In this document: piece after piece, positions 22,581 to 30,035 of the stretch | Layout: the number at the start of each line of letters is the position of its first letter | Numbering within the stretch: the first letter of the stretch is position 1 | Source: Flavobacteriaceae bacterium UBA3078 | GTDB lineage: Bacteria > Bacteroidota > Bacteroidia > Flavobacteriales > Flavobacteriaceae | Length of the DNA stretch: 30,035 nt | NCBI GenBank assembly: GCA_002366675.1 | Contig: DFBO01000046.1 | Location: forward strand, 330 to 30,364 | Direction: 5' to 3' | The notes under the pieces: generated by a model | The model's database searches: none | What the model saw: only the letters and a program-made list of their open reading frames with translations | What the model was told of the DNA's origin: nothing | Translations under genes and position numbers: made by a program

Positions 22581-22641
22581 TCGAGCACAGTCGAAACCTT
22601 TATTTATGGTTCTGCTTTTAAAATCTCTCGACTGTGCTCGA
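22581..22641. repeat. Inverted repeat with 14-bp perfect arms between the ABC-F and methyltransferase genes
   Basis: TCGAGCACAGTCGA at 22581-22594 and its exact reverse complement at 22628-22641 enclose a 33-bp loop. The repeat fills most of the 87-bp gap. Similar TCGA-GCxCAG-TCGA arms recur as dispersed intergenic repeats in Flavobacteriaceae genomes, from general knowledge; only one copy is visible here. There is no long T run on either side, so a terminator role is uncertain. Confidence 0.85.
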
Positions 22642-22653
22642 GGAGATAGGAAT

Positions 22654-24516
22654 CTATTCCTCCAATTTGGAACTCAACTCAAACCAACGCATTTCTTTGT
22701 CGTCAATATCATCCATAATCATTTGGAGTTTTTGTGATAATTCTTGAATTTGTTCAGGTGTTAAGCTTTCGTCATGAAACTTTTTCTCTAATTCTTTTTT
22801 ATCGAATTCAAGTGAAGCTAACTTGCTCTCAACATTTTTGTATTCTTTCTGCTCGTTATAAGATAGATTGGTATTACTATCTTTTTTCCATTGCTTTTTG
22901 TCTTTTTTTGTATCGTTTGAATTAGACTCTATTTCCTGACTATCTTCATAAGTTCTAAAGTCGGAATAGTTTCCTGGAAAATCTTCTATTACACCTTCGC
23001 CTCGAAAAATAAGTAAATGATCTACAATCTTATCCATAAAATACCTGTCGTGAGATACCACAATCAAGCAGCCTGGAAAATCAAGTAAAAAGCTTTCCAA
23101 GACATTAAGGGTTACAATATCTAAATCGTTGGTAGGCTCATCTAAGATTAAAAAATTAGGATTCTGAATCAATACAGTGCATAAATACAGGCGTTTACGT
23201 TCTCCGCCACTTAATTTTTCTACAAAATCGTATTGTTTTTTTCTATCAAATAAAAAGCGTTCTAATAACTGTTGAGCACTTATTTGTTTTCCTTTTTTTA
23301 AAGGAATATAGTCACCAAACTCTTTTATAACATCTATAACTTTTTGGTTTGGCTTTACCTTGATACCAGCTTGGGTGTAGTAACCAAACTTAACTGTTTC
23401 ACCTAAAATTACTTTTCCGGAATCTGGTTGTTGGGTTTGGGTAATTAGATTTAAGAAGGTAGATTTTCCTGTCCCGTTTTTACCTATAATACCCAAGCGT
23501 TCACCTTTTTGAAAGGAATAATCGAATCTATTTAATATGGTTTTGTCTTTATAAGCTTTAGATACTTTATTTAATTCTAGAATTTTACTACCTAAGCGTT
23601 CCATGTTTAATTCTAACTGAATCTCATGGTCGTTTCGTCGTTGCTGGGCTTTATGTTTAATATCGTGGAAATCGTCAATACGTGATTTTGACTTCGTTGT
23701 TCTGGCTTTAGGTTGTTTGCGCATCCAATTCAATTCTTTTTTAAAGAGTTGTCTGGTTTTGCCTAATTCTACTGCTTCATTTTCTATTCGTGCTTCTTTC
23801 TTTTCAAGATAATATGAATAATTCCCTTTGTAAGTATAAAGTTGACCTTGATCCAGTTCAATAATTTCATTACATACTCGTTCTAGAAAATACCTATCGT
23901 GCGTAACCATAAATAGGGTCATTTGTTCTTTAGCAAAAAAGTCTTCCAGCCATTCAATCATCTCCAAATCTAAATGATTGGTAGGTTCATCTAAAATTAA
24001 AAGGTCAGGTTTCTGTAATAAAGCAATAGCAAGAGCTAGTCTTTTTTTCTGCCCACCAGAAAGTGTGCTGACTTTCTGGCTGAGGTTTTCTAGTTTCAAT
24101 TGAAACAAGATTTGCTTGTATTGTGTTTCAAAATCCCATGCTTGATGACTGTCCATTTGTTCAAAAGCTTTCTGATAGGCTTCTTCATCTTCAGGATTTT
24201 CTAATGCTTTTTCATACCCTTTAATAATATCTAGTATGGGATTCTTGGTATCGAAAATGGAATCCTCGACGCTTAAATTATTGTTAAGTTCTGGGTCCTG
24301 AGACAGGAAGGCCACTTGAATCCCTTTTCTGTAAATGATATTGCCTGAATCTGGTGTGTCTTTCCCAGAAAGCATGTTTAAAATAGAAGTTTTTCCGGTT
24401 CCGTTTTTTGCTACAAAAGCAATTTTTTGGTCTTTATGGATGCTAAAAGAAATATCTTGGAAGAGGATTAGTTCTCCATAAGACTTTGAAATGTTTTCAA
24501 CTGTTAAATAATTCAA
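22654..24516 (-). CDS. ABC-F family ATPase (Uup-like)
   Basis: The 620-residue soluble protein has two ABC ATPase domains and no membrane segment. The first has Walker A 'AKNGTGKTS' (36-44), signature LSGGQ (152-156) and Walker B 'LLILDEPTNHLD' (172-183). The second has Walker A 'GKNGTGKST' (near 345), 'LSGGERKRL' (near 435) and 'FLILDEPTNDLD'. A linker rich in Lys/Arg lies between them (about 245-315), and a C-terminal coiled coil (about 545-620) resembles the DNA-binding tail of Uup. ABC-F proteins act on ribosomes, and Uup also affects branched DNA intermediates. It is divergent from the wza gene. The family is certain; whether it is closest to Uup is likely but not proven. Confidence 0.92.
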   Translation of the reverse strand: MNYLTVENISKSYGELILFQDISFSIHKDQKIAFVAKNGTGKTSILNMLSGKDTPDSGNIIYRKGIQVAFLSQDPELNNNLSVEDSIFDTKNPILDIIKGYEKALENPEDEEAYQKAFEQMDSHQAWDFETQYKQILFQLKLENLSQKVSTLSGGQKKRLALAIALLQKPDLLILDEPTNHLDLEMIEWLEDFFAKEQMTLFMVTHDRYFLERVCNEIIELDQGQLYTYKGNYSYYLEKKEARIENEAVELGKTRQLFKKELNWMRKQPKARTTKSKSRIDDFHDIKHKAQQRRNDHEIQLELNMERLGSKILELNKVSKAYKDKTILNRFDYSFQKGERLGIIGKNGTGKSTFLNLITQTQQPDSGKVILGETVKFGYYTQAGIKVKPNQKVIDVIKEFGDYIPLKKGKQISAQQLLERFLFDRKKQYDFVEKLSGGERKRLYLCTVLIQNPNFLILDEPTNDLDIVTLNVLESFLLDFPGCLIVVSHDRYFMDKIVDHLLIFRGEGVIEDFPGNYSDFRTYEDSQEIESNSNDTKKDKKQWKKDSNTNLSYNEQKEYKNVESKLASLEFDKKELEKKFHDESLTPEQIQELSQKLQMIMDDIDDKEMRWFELSSKLEE

Positions 24517-24549
24517 GAAAGGTTTTTTTGCAAATTAACGTATAAAAAC

Positions 24550-24557
24550 CAAAATTA
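24550..24557 (-). promoter_or_regulatory. Possible -7 box for the ABC-F gene
   Basis: The top strand reads CAAAATTA, giving TAATTTTG on the coding strand, 33 bp upstream of the start at 24516. No convincing -33 TTG was found, so support is partial. Confidence 0.35.
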
Positions 24558-24568
24558 GCTACATTAGT

Positions 24569-24598
24569 TTTGATATTCCTATTGAAAAGTTATATTTG
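24569..24598 (+). promoter_or_regulatory. Promoter of the polysaccharide export operon
   Basis: TTTG at 24569-24572, an 18-bp spacer and TATATTTG at 24591-24598 match the Bacteroidota consensus closely. It is the best promoter match in the window. Transcription would begin about 16 nt before the start at 24621. Confidence 0.75.
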
Positions 24599-24620
24599 TG
24601 ATTAAACTATAAATGACCTC

Positions 24621-25415
24621 ATGAAGAAGCAGTTCATTCTTGTATATCTACTTATAAGTATCGGTTTTATGTCTTGTATTCCAAATAAAGATTTGGTGTA
24701 TTTACAGCAGATGGAAATTGCTACAGATACTACTCAAGTAATTACTGAAAAGCAAAAACCTTATCGGATTCAAATTAATGATATTTTGAATATTCGTGTA
24801 AAAGCTTTGGATCAAGATAATGTGCAAATTTTCAATCCTGTAGGGGAAGAGAATTTGAATGCTGATGGGGAAGAGAGAGCTTATTTTGATGGGTTTACTG
24901 TGGATTTACATGGTAATATAAGAGTGCCAGTTTTGGGGAAAATAAATGTACTTGGGTATACTGCCGAAGAAATAGAACAGCTCTTAGAGAAAACTTTATT
25001 GGAGGAAGAGTTTAAAGAAACTGCCAATATTTTTGTCTCTGTGAAATTAACAGGGATTCGTTTTACTGTAAATGGAGAAGTTAAAAGAACTGGTACACAA
25101 ACGCTTTATCAAGCTCGAGTAAATGTTTTTGAAGCTTTAGCTAATGCAGGAGATATTGAGATGACAGGAAATAGAGAGGATGTATTGATTATTAGACAGT
25201 ATCCACAAGGTCAACAGATTCATCATGTCAATTTGTTGGACGCTAAAGTGATGCAATCTGCTTATTACTATATTCAACCCAATGATATTATTTATGTGAA
25301 GCCCCTAAAGCAAAAGTCTTGGGGTACTGGAACTACTACAATGCAGACTATTGGGACTATTGTTACTGCTCTTTCTTTAGTAACAACCACTCTTTTATTA
25401 ATGGATAGAATTTAA
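24621..25415 (+). CDS. Polysaccharide export outer-membrane lipoprotein (Wza-like)
   Basis: The 264-residue protein has a lipoprotein-type signal (hydrophobic stretch ending 'IGFMSC', with Cys at about 19). A Poly_export domain follows (about 45-140: 'YRIQINDILNIRVKALDQ', 'GNIRVPVLGKINVLGYTAEEIEQ'), then a SLBB domain (about 145-225: 'FTVNGEVKRTGTQTLYQARVNVFEALANAGDI'). A C-terminal amphipathic/hydrophobic helix (about 240-262) would form the outer-membrane barrel of a Wza-type octamer. It exports capsule or exopolysaccharide. The wzc-like gene follows 3 bp later, so the two are translationally coupled and probably form the export complex. It is somewhat shorter than E. coli Wza (379 residues), as usual in Bacteroidota. 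Confidence 0.93.
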   Translation: MKKQFILVYLLISIGFMSCIPNKDLVYLQQMEIATDTTQVITEKQKPYRIQINDILNIRVKALDQDNVQIFNPVGEENLNADGEERAYFDGFTVDLHGNIRVPVLGKINVLGYTAEEIEQLLEKTLLEEEFKETANIFVSVKLTGIRFTVNGEVKRTGTQTLYQARVNVFEALANAGDIEMTGNREDVLIIRQYPQGQQIHHVNLLDAKVMQSAYYYIQPNDIIYVKPLKQKSWGTGTTTMQTIGTIVTALSLVTTTLLLMDRI

Positions 25416-25418
25416 GGC

Positions 25419-27884
25419 ATGGCAGAATATGAAGATATAGATCAAGAAGGTGGGAGAATCAACTTCGATTTTAAAGGGTATTTATTTAAAGTATTAAACC
25501 TTTGGAAGTTTGTAATGGTGTGTATAGGTGTTGCTCTTATTATCGCTTATTTTATAAATGTTAGAAAGCAAAATGTTTATAAATTAGATTCATTAATTTC
25601 GGTAGAGAATGACCAAAACCCCTTTTTTACAGCTAATACCAGTATATCTTTTAATTGGGGAGGTGTTTCCGGTAAAGTGGGAAAGACCATCACAACTTTA
25701 CAAACCCGAACCCATAATGAGAAAGTAGTTGATTCTTTGAAATCTTATATGAATTACTTTGTTGAAGGGAAATACCATAAGGTGGATATTTATAAAGATG
25801 CTCCTTTTGTCTTTGAACTCGATAAATCAAAACCTCAGTTACTTGAACATTTTATTGGTATTCGGTTCTTAACAAATAATACGTTTGAGATTTATACTGA
25901 ATTTGAGTCTGAAAAAGGATCAGGACAACTATATGACTCTAAAGAGCGATTACCAGTTTCTATTCCTGTAGGAGTTTTTACGCAGCAATTTCAAATAGGG
26001 GAAGTTATCGATTTACCATTTTTAAACGGGATTGTTAAGTTGCGTAACGAAAGCTCTATCAAGCCAGGGATGGAATTCTTTTTGCAGTTCAGTAATTTTG
26101 ATAGAATAGTAAATGCCCTCAAACATGGCATTGGAGTGAAGCCTTCTACTAATTCATCTGCATCTGTTTTGGTATTATCTCTGGCTGGTAATAACAAATC
26201 TAAGATTGTAGATTACTTAAATACCACTACTGTCATTTTAAGTAAATCCGAGTTGGAACGTAAAAATCTATACGCAACAAACACGATTAAGTTTATAGAT
26301 AGTAGTTTGGCTGCAGTTAATGCTAGTTTAAAAGATTTTGGAGATGAGATGAATAATTTCCGAAAGGAAAACAAGGTGTTTGACGTTTCTTCTGAAATGA
26401 AAGATATATCTGATAAGTTAAAAGAATTTGAATCCCGAAAAGAAGAGGAGCAAACAAAACTTAATTATTTAGAGGCACTTGAGAATTATTTACGCACAAA
26501 AACCGATTATACACGTATTGCTGCTCCAAGTTCTGTAGGGATTCAGGAGTCTAATATTATGAGTTCGGTTTCTAAAATAACTGCCTTGGCTATTGAGCGT
26601 CAAAGTATGGAATACTCCATGAGAGAAGATTCTGATATTTTTAAAGACATTGATAGACAAATTAATGCAGAAAAAAATGTCTTATTAGAAACTATTGATG
26701 CAACAAAAAGTACCATTCGTGCACTTATAAGCACATTGCAACGTAATATAGCAAATTTCGAAACTAAGTTAAGTGGGTTGCCTGAAGATCAACAGAAGTT
26801 TTTAAAGATTCAGAGAAAACTGGATATTAGTCAGGATGCCTATAATTTGTATATGGCTAAACGTAGTGAAGCAGCCATTGTAAAAGCAGCAAATGTATCT
26901 GATATTGGTATTATAGACGAAGCCAAAGATATTGGTGGTGGCTTGATTGGTCCTAATAAATCGTTGAATTATATGATGGGATTGATGCTAGGTTTCTTTT
27001 TTCCCATGTTTCTAATCTTTGTCATCTTTCTTCTTGACCATACCATTCATGGATCGGATGAGGTGGAGCGTTTATCTAAAATCCCAATAATTGGGTTGAT
27101 TGGTAAATACAGATATCATAATAATTTGGTGGTTTTTGAGAAACCAAAGTCTGCTGTTGCAGAGTCCTTTCGTTCCATACGTTCCAGTTTACAATTTGTT
27201 TTAAATAAGACTCAAAATGAAGAAGGAAAAACTATTTTGGTTACTTCTTCGGTAAGTGGGGAAGGAAAAACATTTTGCTCTATAAATATTGCTACGGTTT
27301 ATGCTTTAAGTGGTAAAAAAACTATTTTATTAGGACTAGATTTACGTAAGCCTAAAATATTTGATGATTTTGAAATAGACAATGAAATTGGGATTGTTAA
27401 TTATTTTATAGGCGAAAAATCTTTTGAAGAGGTAAAATGTCAAACACATATCGAAAATTTAGATGTGGTAACATCAGGTCCTATTCCTCCAAACCCATCA
27501 GAGTTATTAATGAGTCCTAAATTGAAGATGTTAATTGCAGAACTTAGGCAGACATACGATATCATTATATTAGATACGCCACCTTTAGGATTAGTGACCG
27601 ATGCGTTTGAATTGGTTAAATATGCAGATACCTCAATATTTATGGTACGTTTAGATTATACCAAAAAAGGGATGTTGCAACTTATCAATGCTAAACACAG
27701 AGCAGGAGAAATTAAGAATATTCATTTTATTCTTAATTTCTACAAGCATAAGTCCAATCAAAATTACGGCTATGGCTATGGCTATGGCTATGGATATGGG
27801 TATGGCGTCTATGGTAATGCGTATCATGAAAATGGAAAACAAACAGTTTTTAAGAAAATAAAAGCATTTTTAAAAAGAATATAA
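25419..27884 (+). CDS. Polysaccharide biosynthesis tyrosine autokinase (Wzc-like)
   Basis: The 821-residue inner-membrane protein has an N-terminal Wzz domain with TM1 (about 30-48), a long periplasmic coiled-coil region, a GNVR segment and TM2 (about 517-540, 'GLMLGFFFPMFLIFVIFLLDH'). A cytoplasmic BY-kinase domain follows: Walker A 'SSVSGEGKTFCSINIA' (about 608-622), Walker A' 'LLGLDLRKPKIF' and Walker B 'DIIILDTPPLG'. The tail contains seven consecutive Tyr-Gly dipeptides plus further tyrosines (from Y783), the autophosphorylation cluster. Cycles of autophosphorylation control chain length and export with Wza. No Wzb-type phosphatase is seen in this window. The gene is in operon with wza (3-bp gap) and the dehydrogenase gene (31-bp gap). 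Confidence 0.94.
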   Translation: MAEYEDIDQEGGRINFDFKGYLFKVLNLWKFVMVCIGVALIIAYFINVRKQNVYKLDSLISVENDQNPFFTANTSISFNWGGVSGKVGKTITTLQTRTHNEKVVDSLKSYMNYFVEGKYHKVDIYKDAPFVFELDKSKPQLLEHFIGIRFLTNNTFEIYTEFESEKGSGQLYDSKERLPVSIPVGVFTQQFQIGEVIDLPFLNGIVKLRNESSIKPGMEFFLQFSNFDRIVNALKHGIGVKPSTNSSASVLVLSLAGNNKSKIVDYLNTTTVILSKSELERKNLYATNTIKFIDSSLAAVNASLKDFGDEMNNFRKENKVFDVSSEMKDISDKLKEFESRKEEEQTKLNYLEALENYLRTKTDYTRIAAPSSVGIQESNIMSSVSKITALAIERQSMEYSMREDSDIFKDIDRQINAEKNVLLETIDATKSTIRALISTLQRNIANFETKLSGLPEDQQKFLKIQRKLDISQDAYNLYMAKRSEAAIVKAANVSDIGIIDEAKDIGGGLIGPNKSLNYMMGLMLGFFFPMFLIFVIFLLDHTIHGSDEVERLSKIPIIGLIGKYRYHNNLVVFEKPKSAVAESFRSIRSSLQFVLNKTQNEEGKTILVTSSVSGEGKTFCSINIATVYALSGKKTILLGLDLRKPKIFDDFEIDNEIGIVNYFIGEKSFEEVKCQTHIENLDVVTSGPIPPNPSELLMSPKLKMLIAELRQTYDIIILDTPPLGLVTDAFELVKYADTSIFMVRLDYTKKGMLQLINAKHRAGEIKNIHFILNFYKHKSNQNYGYGYGYGYGYGYGVYGNAYHENGKQTVFKKIKAFLKRI
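27765..27806 (+). repeat. Hexanucleotide repeat coding the (Tyr-Gly)7 tail
   Basis: Seven tandem hexamers of the form TAYGGN (TACGGC, TATGGC three times, TATGGA, TATGGG, TATGGC) encode (YG)7. Gain or loss of units by slippage would keep the frame and change the number of phosphorylatable tyrosines. Confidence 0.9.
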
Positions 27885-27915
27885 TTCTAATTGAGCTTTT
27901 AAATAAAATATTAAT

Positions 27916-29205
27916 ATGAAAATAAATAATATTGCCATAGTTGGTCTAGGTTATGTAGGTTTACCTCTAGCAGTGGAATTTGCTAAAAAATATCATGTCA
28001 TTGGTTTTGACATCAATACGAAACGGATTGCAGAATTACGTTCTGGAAAAGATAGAACATTAGAAGTCGAAGAAAATAACTTAAAAGAAGTTATTCTTAC
28101 TAATAATACGAGTGAAAAAGGTCTTTATGTTTCAAGCGATTTGAATGATATGAAAGATTCTACTGTTTATATCATTACAGTACCAACACCAACAGACGAA
28201 TTAAATAAACCAATTTTCACACCATTAGTTAAAGCTAGTGAGAGCATAGGAAGCATTCTTAAACCTAATGATATTGTTATATACGAATCCACAGTATATC
28301 CAGGTGTTACAGAAGATATTTGTGTCCCAATTCTAGAATCTGTTTCAGGACTTAAATTCAATACAGACTTTTTTGCAGGATATTCTCCCGAACGAATTAA
28401 TCCAGGAGATAAAAAACATACTGTTACTAAAATTTTAAAAGTGACTTCTGGTTCAACTCCTGAAATAGCAAAAGTTGTTGATGATTTGTATAAATCTATT
28501 ATCACAGCAGGAACTCATATGGCACCTTCTATTAAAGTGGCAGAGGCAGCTAAAGTTATTGAGAACTCACAACGAGATATTAATATTGCTTTTGTAAACG
28601 AATTATCAAAAATCTTTAGATTATTAGATATCGATACCAAAGCAGTTTTGGAAGCAGCAGGAACCAAATGGAATTTTATTAATTTTTCACCAGGATTGGT
28701 AGGAGGACATTGTATAGGTGTAGATCCGTATTATTTGGCGCAGAAAGCCATTGAATCGGGTTATAATCCTGAAATTATTTTAGCTGGAAGAAAAATGAAT
28801 GATAGTATGGGAAGTTATGTAGCCCAAGAAACAGTTAAATTAATGATTAAAAAGGGAGCCACCATAAAAGGCGCAAACGTACTCGTGTTAGGTATTACAT
28901 TTAAAGAAAACTGCCCAGATATTAGAAATTCCAGAGTCATTGATATTATTAGAGAATTTGAAAGCTATGATGTTAATGTAGATGTATTTGATCCATGGGC
29001 ATCTTCAGAAGAGGTTAAAGAAGAATATGGTTTTGATTTATTATGTGACAATAAAGATTTAAATAGTAATTATGATGCTATAGTATTAGCTGTATCTCAT
29101 AATGAGTTTTTAGAAATAGATCTTCAACAATTAAAATCTAACATCGGAGTTATATTCGATGTAAAATCATTATTACCAAAACTTACTGTAGACGCTAGAT
29201 TATGA
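27916..29205 (+). CDS. UDP-N-acetylhexosamine 6-dehydrogenase (TviB/WbpA-type nucleotide sugar dehydrogenase)
   Basis: The 429-residue protein belongs to the UDP-glucose/GDP-mannose dehydrogenase family. It has the NAD-binding motif 'GLGYVGLPLAVEF' (10-22), 'TVPTPTD' (about 91-97), 'ESTVYPGVTE', and the catalytic Cys266 in 'GGHCIGVDPYYL'. The sequence pattern resembles TviB/WbpA enzymes, which oxidise UDP-GlcNAc or UDP-GalNAc to the uronic acid in two NAD+-dependent steps, more than UDP-glucose dehydrogenase. The end overlaps the next gene by 4 bp (ATGA), and a TviC/WbpP-type epimerase follows; together they make UDP-GalNAcA. That strengthens the substrate call. It supplies an acidic sugar for the exported polysaccharide. 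Family certain; substrate probable. Confidence 0.92.
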   Translation: MKINNIAIVGLGYVGLPLAVEFAKKYHVIGFDINTKRIAELRSGKDRTLEVEENNLKEVILTNNTSEKGLYVSSDLNDMKDSTVYIITVPTPTDELNKPIFTPLVKASESIGSILKPNDIVIYESTVYPGVTEDICVPILESVSGLKFNTDFFAGYSPERINPGDKKHTVTKILKVTSGSTPEIAKVVDDLYKSIITAGTHMAPSIKVAEAAKVIENSQRDINIAFVNELSKIFRLLDIDTKAVLEAAGTKWNFINFSPGLVGGHCIGVDPYYLAQKAIESGYNPEIILAGRKMNDSMGSYVAQETVKLMIKKGATIKGANVLVLGITFKENCPDIRNSRVIDIIREFESYDVNVDVFDPWASSEEVKEEYGFDLLCDNKDLNSNYDAIVLAVSHNEFLEIDLQQLKSNIGVIFDVKSLLPKLTVDARL

Positions 29206-30035
29206 TGTATAAGCACAAGTATCATTCAGAAGATTTGTCTCGTTTTTCTTTCTTAATTACAGGAGGAGGAGGTTTTATAGGTTCAAATATTGTAGAATAT
29301 TTGTTAAAAAATAATGCCAAAAAAGTTAGAGTGTTAGATGATTTTTCAAATGGACATCGAGAAAATTTAACAGAGTTCCATAGTCATCCAGCTTTTGAGT
29401 TAATGGAAGGAGATATTAGAAATCTGGAAACCTGTAAAAATGCAATGCAAGACATAGACTATGTGTCTCACCAAGCAGCTTTAGGTTCTGTGCCACGTTC
29501 AATTAATGATCCTGCAACCACTAACGAAGTTAATATTTCTGGTTTTTTAAATATGATGATTGCTTTAAAAGATTCTAATACTGTAAAACGTATGGTTTAT
29601 GCTGCATCAAGCTCAACTTATGGAGATAGTAAAGCATTACCAAAGTTAGAAGATAATATAGGAAAACCTTTATCTCCTTATGCAGTAACAAAATATGTGA
29701 ACGAACTGTATGCAGATGTTTTTGGAAAAACATACAATACAGATGTTGTTGGCTTACGCTACTTCAATGTGTTTGGACCAAAGCAAAGTCCAGATGGTGC
29801 TTATGCAGCTGTAATTCCATTATTTATGCAAGCATTAAAAGATAATAAGTCGCCAAAAATTAATGGCGATGGCGAGCAAACACGTGATTTTACATTTGTA
29901 GATAATGCTGTTCAAGCAAATATTCGTGGCTTTTTTGCTTCTAAAGCAGCAAGCAACCAAGTGTTTAATGTAGCTTGTGGAGAACGTATTAGTGTCAATT
30001 ATCTTTGGGATTCTTTAAAACAAGCAGCAAATTCT
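29202..30035 (+). CDS. UDP-N-acetylhexosamine(uronate) 4-epimerase, TviC/WbpP-like, partial
   Basis: The frame is open from ATG at 29202 to the right edge (278 codons, no stop), so about 60 residues are probably missing from the C-terminus. The NAD-binding motif GGGGFIGS (21-28) and catalytic Y160xxxK164 (YAVTK), with Ser residues in 'AASSSTYGD' before it, mark an extended SDR. The stretch 'LSPYAVTKYVNELYADVF' and the preceding 20-residue N-terminal extension are typical of TviC/WbpP epimerases rather than GalE. It overlaps the dehydrogenase gene by 4 bp (ATGA). A second ATG immediately follows at 29205; which one is used cannot be told. It interconverts the GlcNAc and GalNAc (or their uronate) forms for polysaccharide synthesis. 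Confidence 0.9.
   Translation, partial: MMYKHKYHSEDLSRFSFLITGGGGFIGSNIVEYLLKNNAKKVRVLDDFSNGHRENLTEFHSHPAFELMEGDIRNLETCKNAMQDIDYVSHQAALGSVPRSINDPATTNEVNISGFLNMMIALKDSNTVKRMVYAASSSTYGDSKALPKLEDNIGKPLSPYAVTKYVNELYADVFGKTYNTDVVGLRYFNVFGPKQSPDGAYAAVIPLFMQALKDNKSPKINGDGEQTRDFTFVDNAVQANIRGFFASKAASNQVFNVACGERISVNYLWDSLKQAANS

Noticed and set aside
22537..22737. 66-codon + strand open frame covering the inverted repeat
   Set aside because: It spans the end of two minus-strand genes and the hairpin; the translation is low complexity and shows no recognisable features.

Overview
The window looks like chromosomal DNA of a marine-type member of the Flavobacteriaceae (phylum Bacteroidota). The supporting signs are AT-rich DNA, absence of strong Shine-Dalgarno sequences, several TAnnTTTG (-7) promoter boxes typical of the phylum, a type IX secretion (T9SS) sorting domain, a SecA of over 1,100 residues, and small family-specific proteins. 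I saw no rRNA, tRNA, transposase, phage gene or CRISPR array. It reads as mostly core genome, with a surface-protein locus and the start of a capsule or exopolysaccharide locus.

Layout. (1) 1..605 (-): start of a PD40/TolB-like beta-propeller protein that runs off the left edge. (2) 725..2941 (+): MATE transporter, a small acidic conserved protein and a PAP2 phosphatase. (3) 2943..5910 (-): overlapping trio of GT39 glycosyltransferase, tandem LAB_N membrane protein and GT2 glycosyltransferase, followed by a divergent nucleotide-sugar epimerase (6067..7008 +). Together these suggest polyprenyl-phosphate-sugar-dependent modification of lipid A or another envelope glycan. (4) 7015..8648 (-): MeaB GTPase and a DUF2911 protein. 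(5) 8822..11382 (+): ECF sigma factor, membrane anti-sigma-like protein and a secreted protein with an unusual Met/Trp/Gly-rich helical repeat, behind a likely ECF-type autoregulatory promoter. (6) 11413..17026 (-): a two-gene operon encoding a 1,611-residue multidomain secreted protein ending in a dockerin, then a small cohesin protein with a T9SS sorting domain. (7) 17233..24516 (-): SecA, a DUF2795 protein, cobalamin adenosyltransferase, an O-methyltransferase-like protein and an ABC-F ATPase. (8) 24621..30035 (+): Wza-like exporter, Wzc-like tyrosine autokinase, UDP-HexNAc 6-dehydrogenase (TviB/WbpA type) and a TviC/WbpP-type epimerase cut by the right edge.

How they work together. The dockerin and cohesin genes are 10 bp apart, and only the cohesin product carries a T9SS anchor. 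This suggests a two-protein surface complex outside any cellulosome, and it is the most interesting feature here. The Wza-Wzc-TviB-TviC block should supply and export an acidic N-acetylhexosaminuronic-acid polysaccharide. MeaB and the adenosyltransferase, though 13 kb apart, both support adenosylcobalamin-dependent methylmalonyl-CoA mutase.
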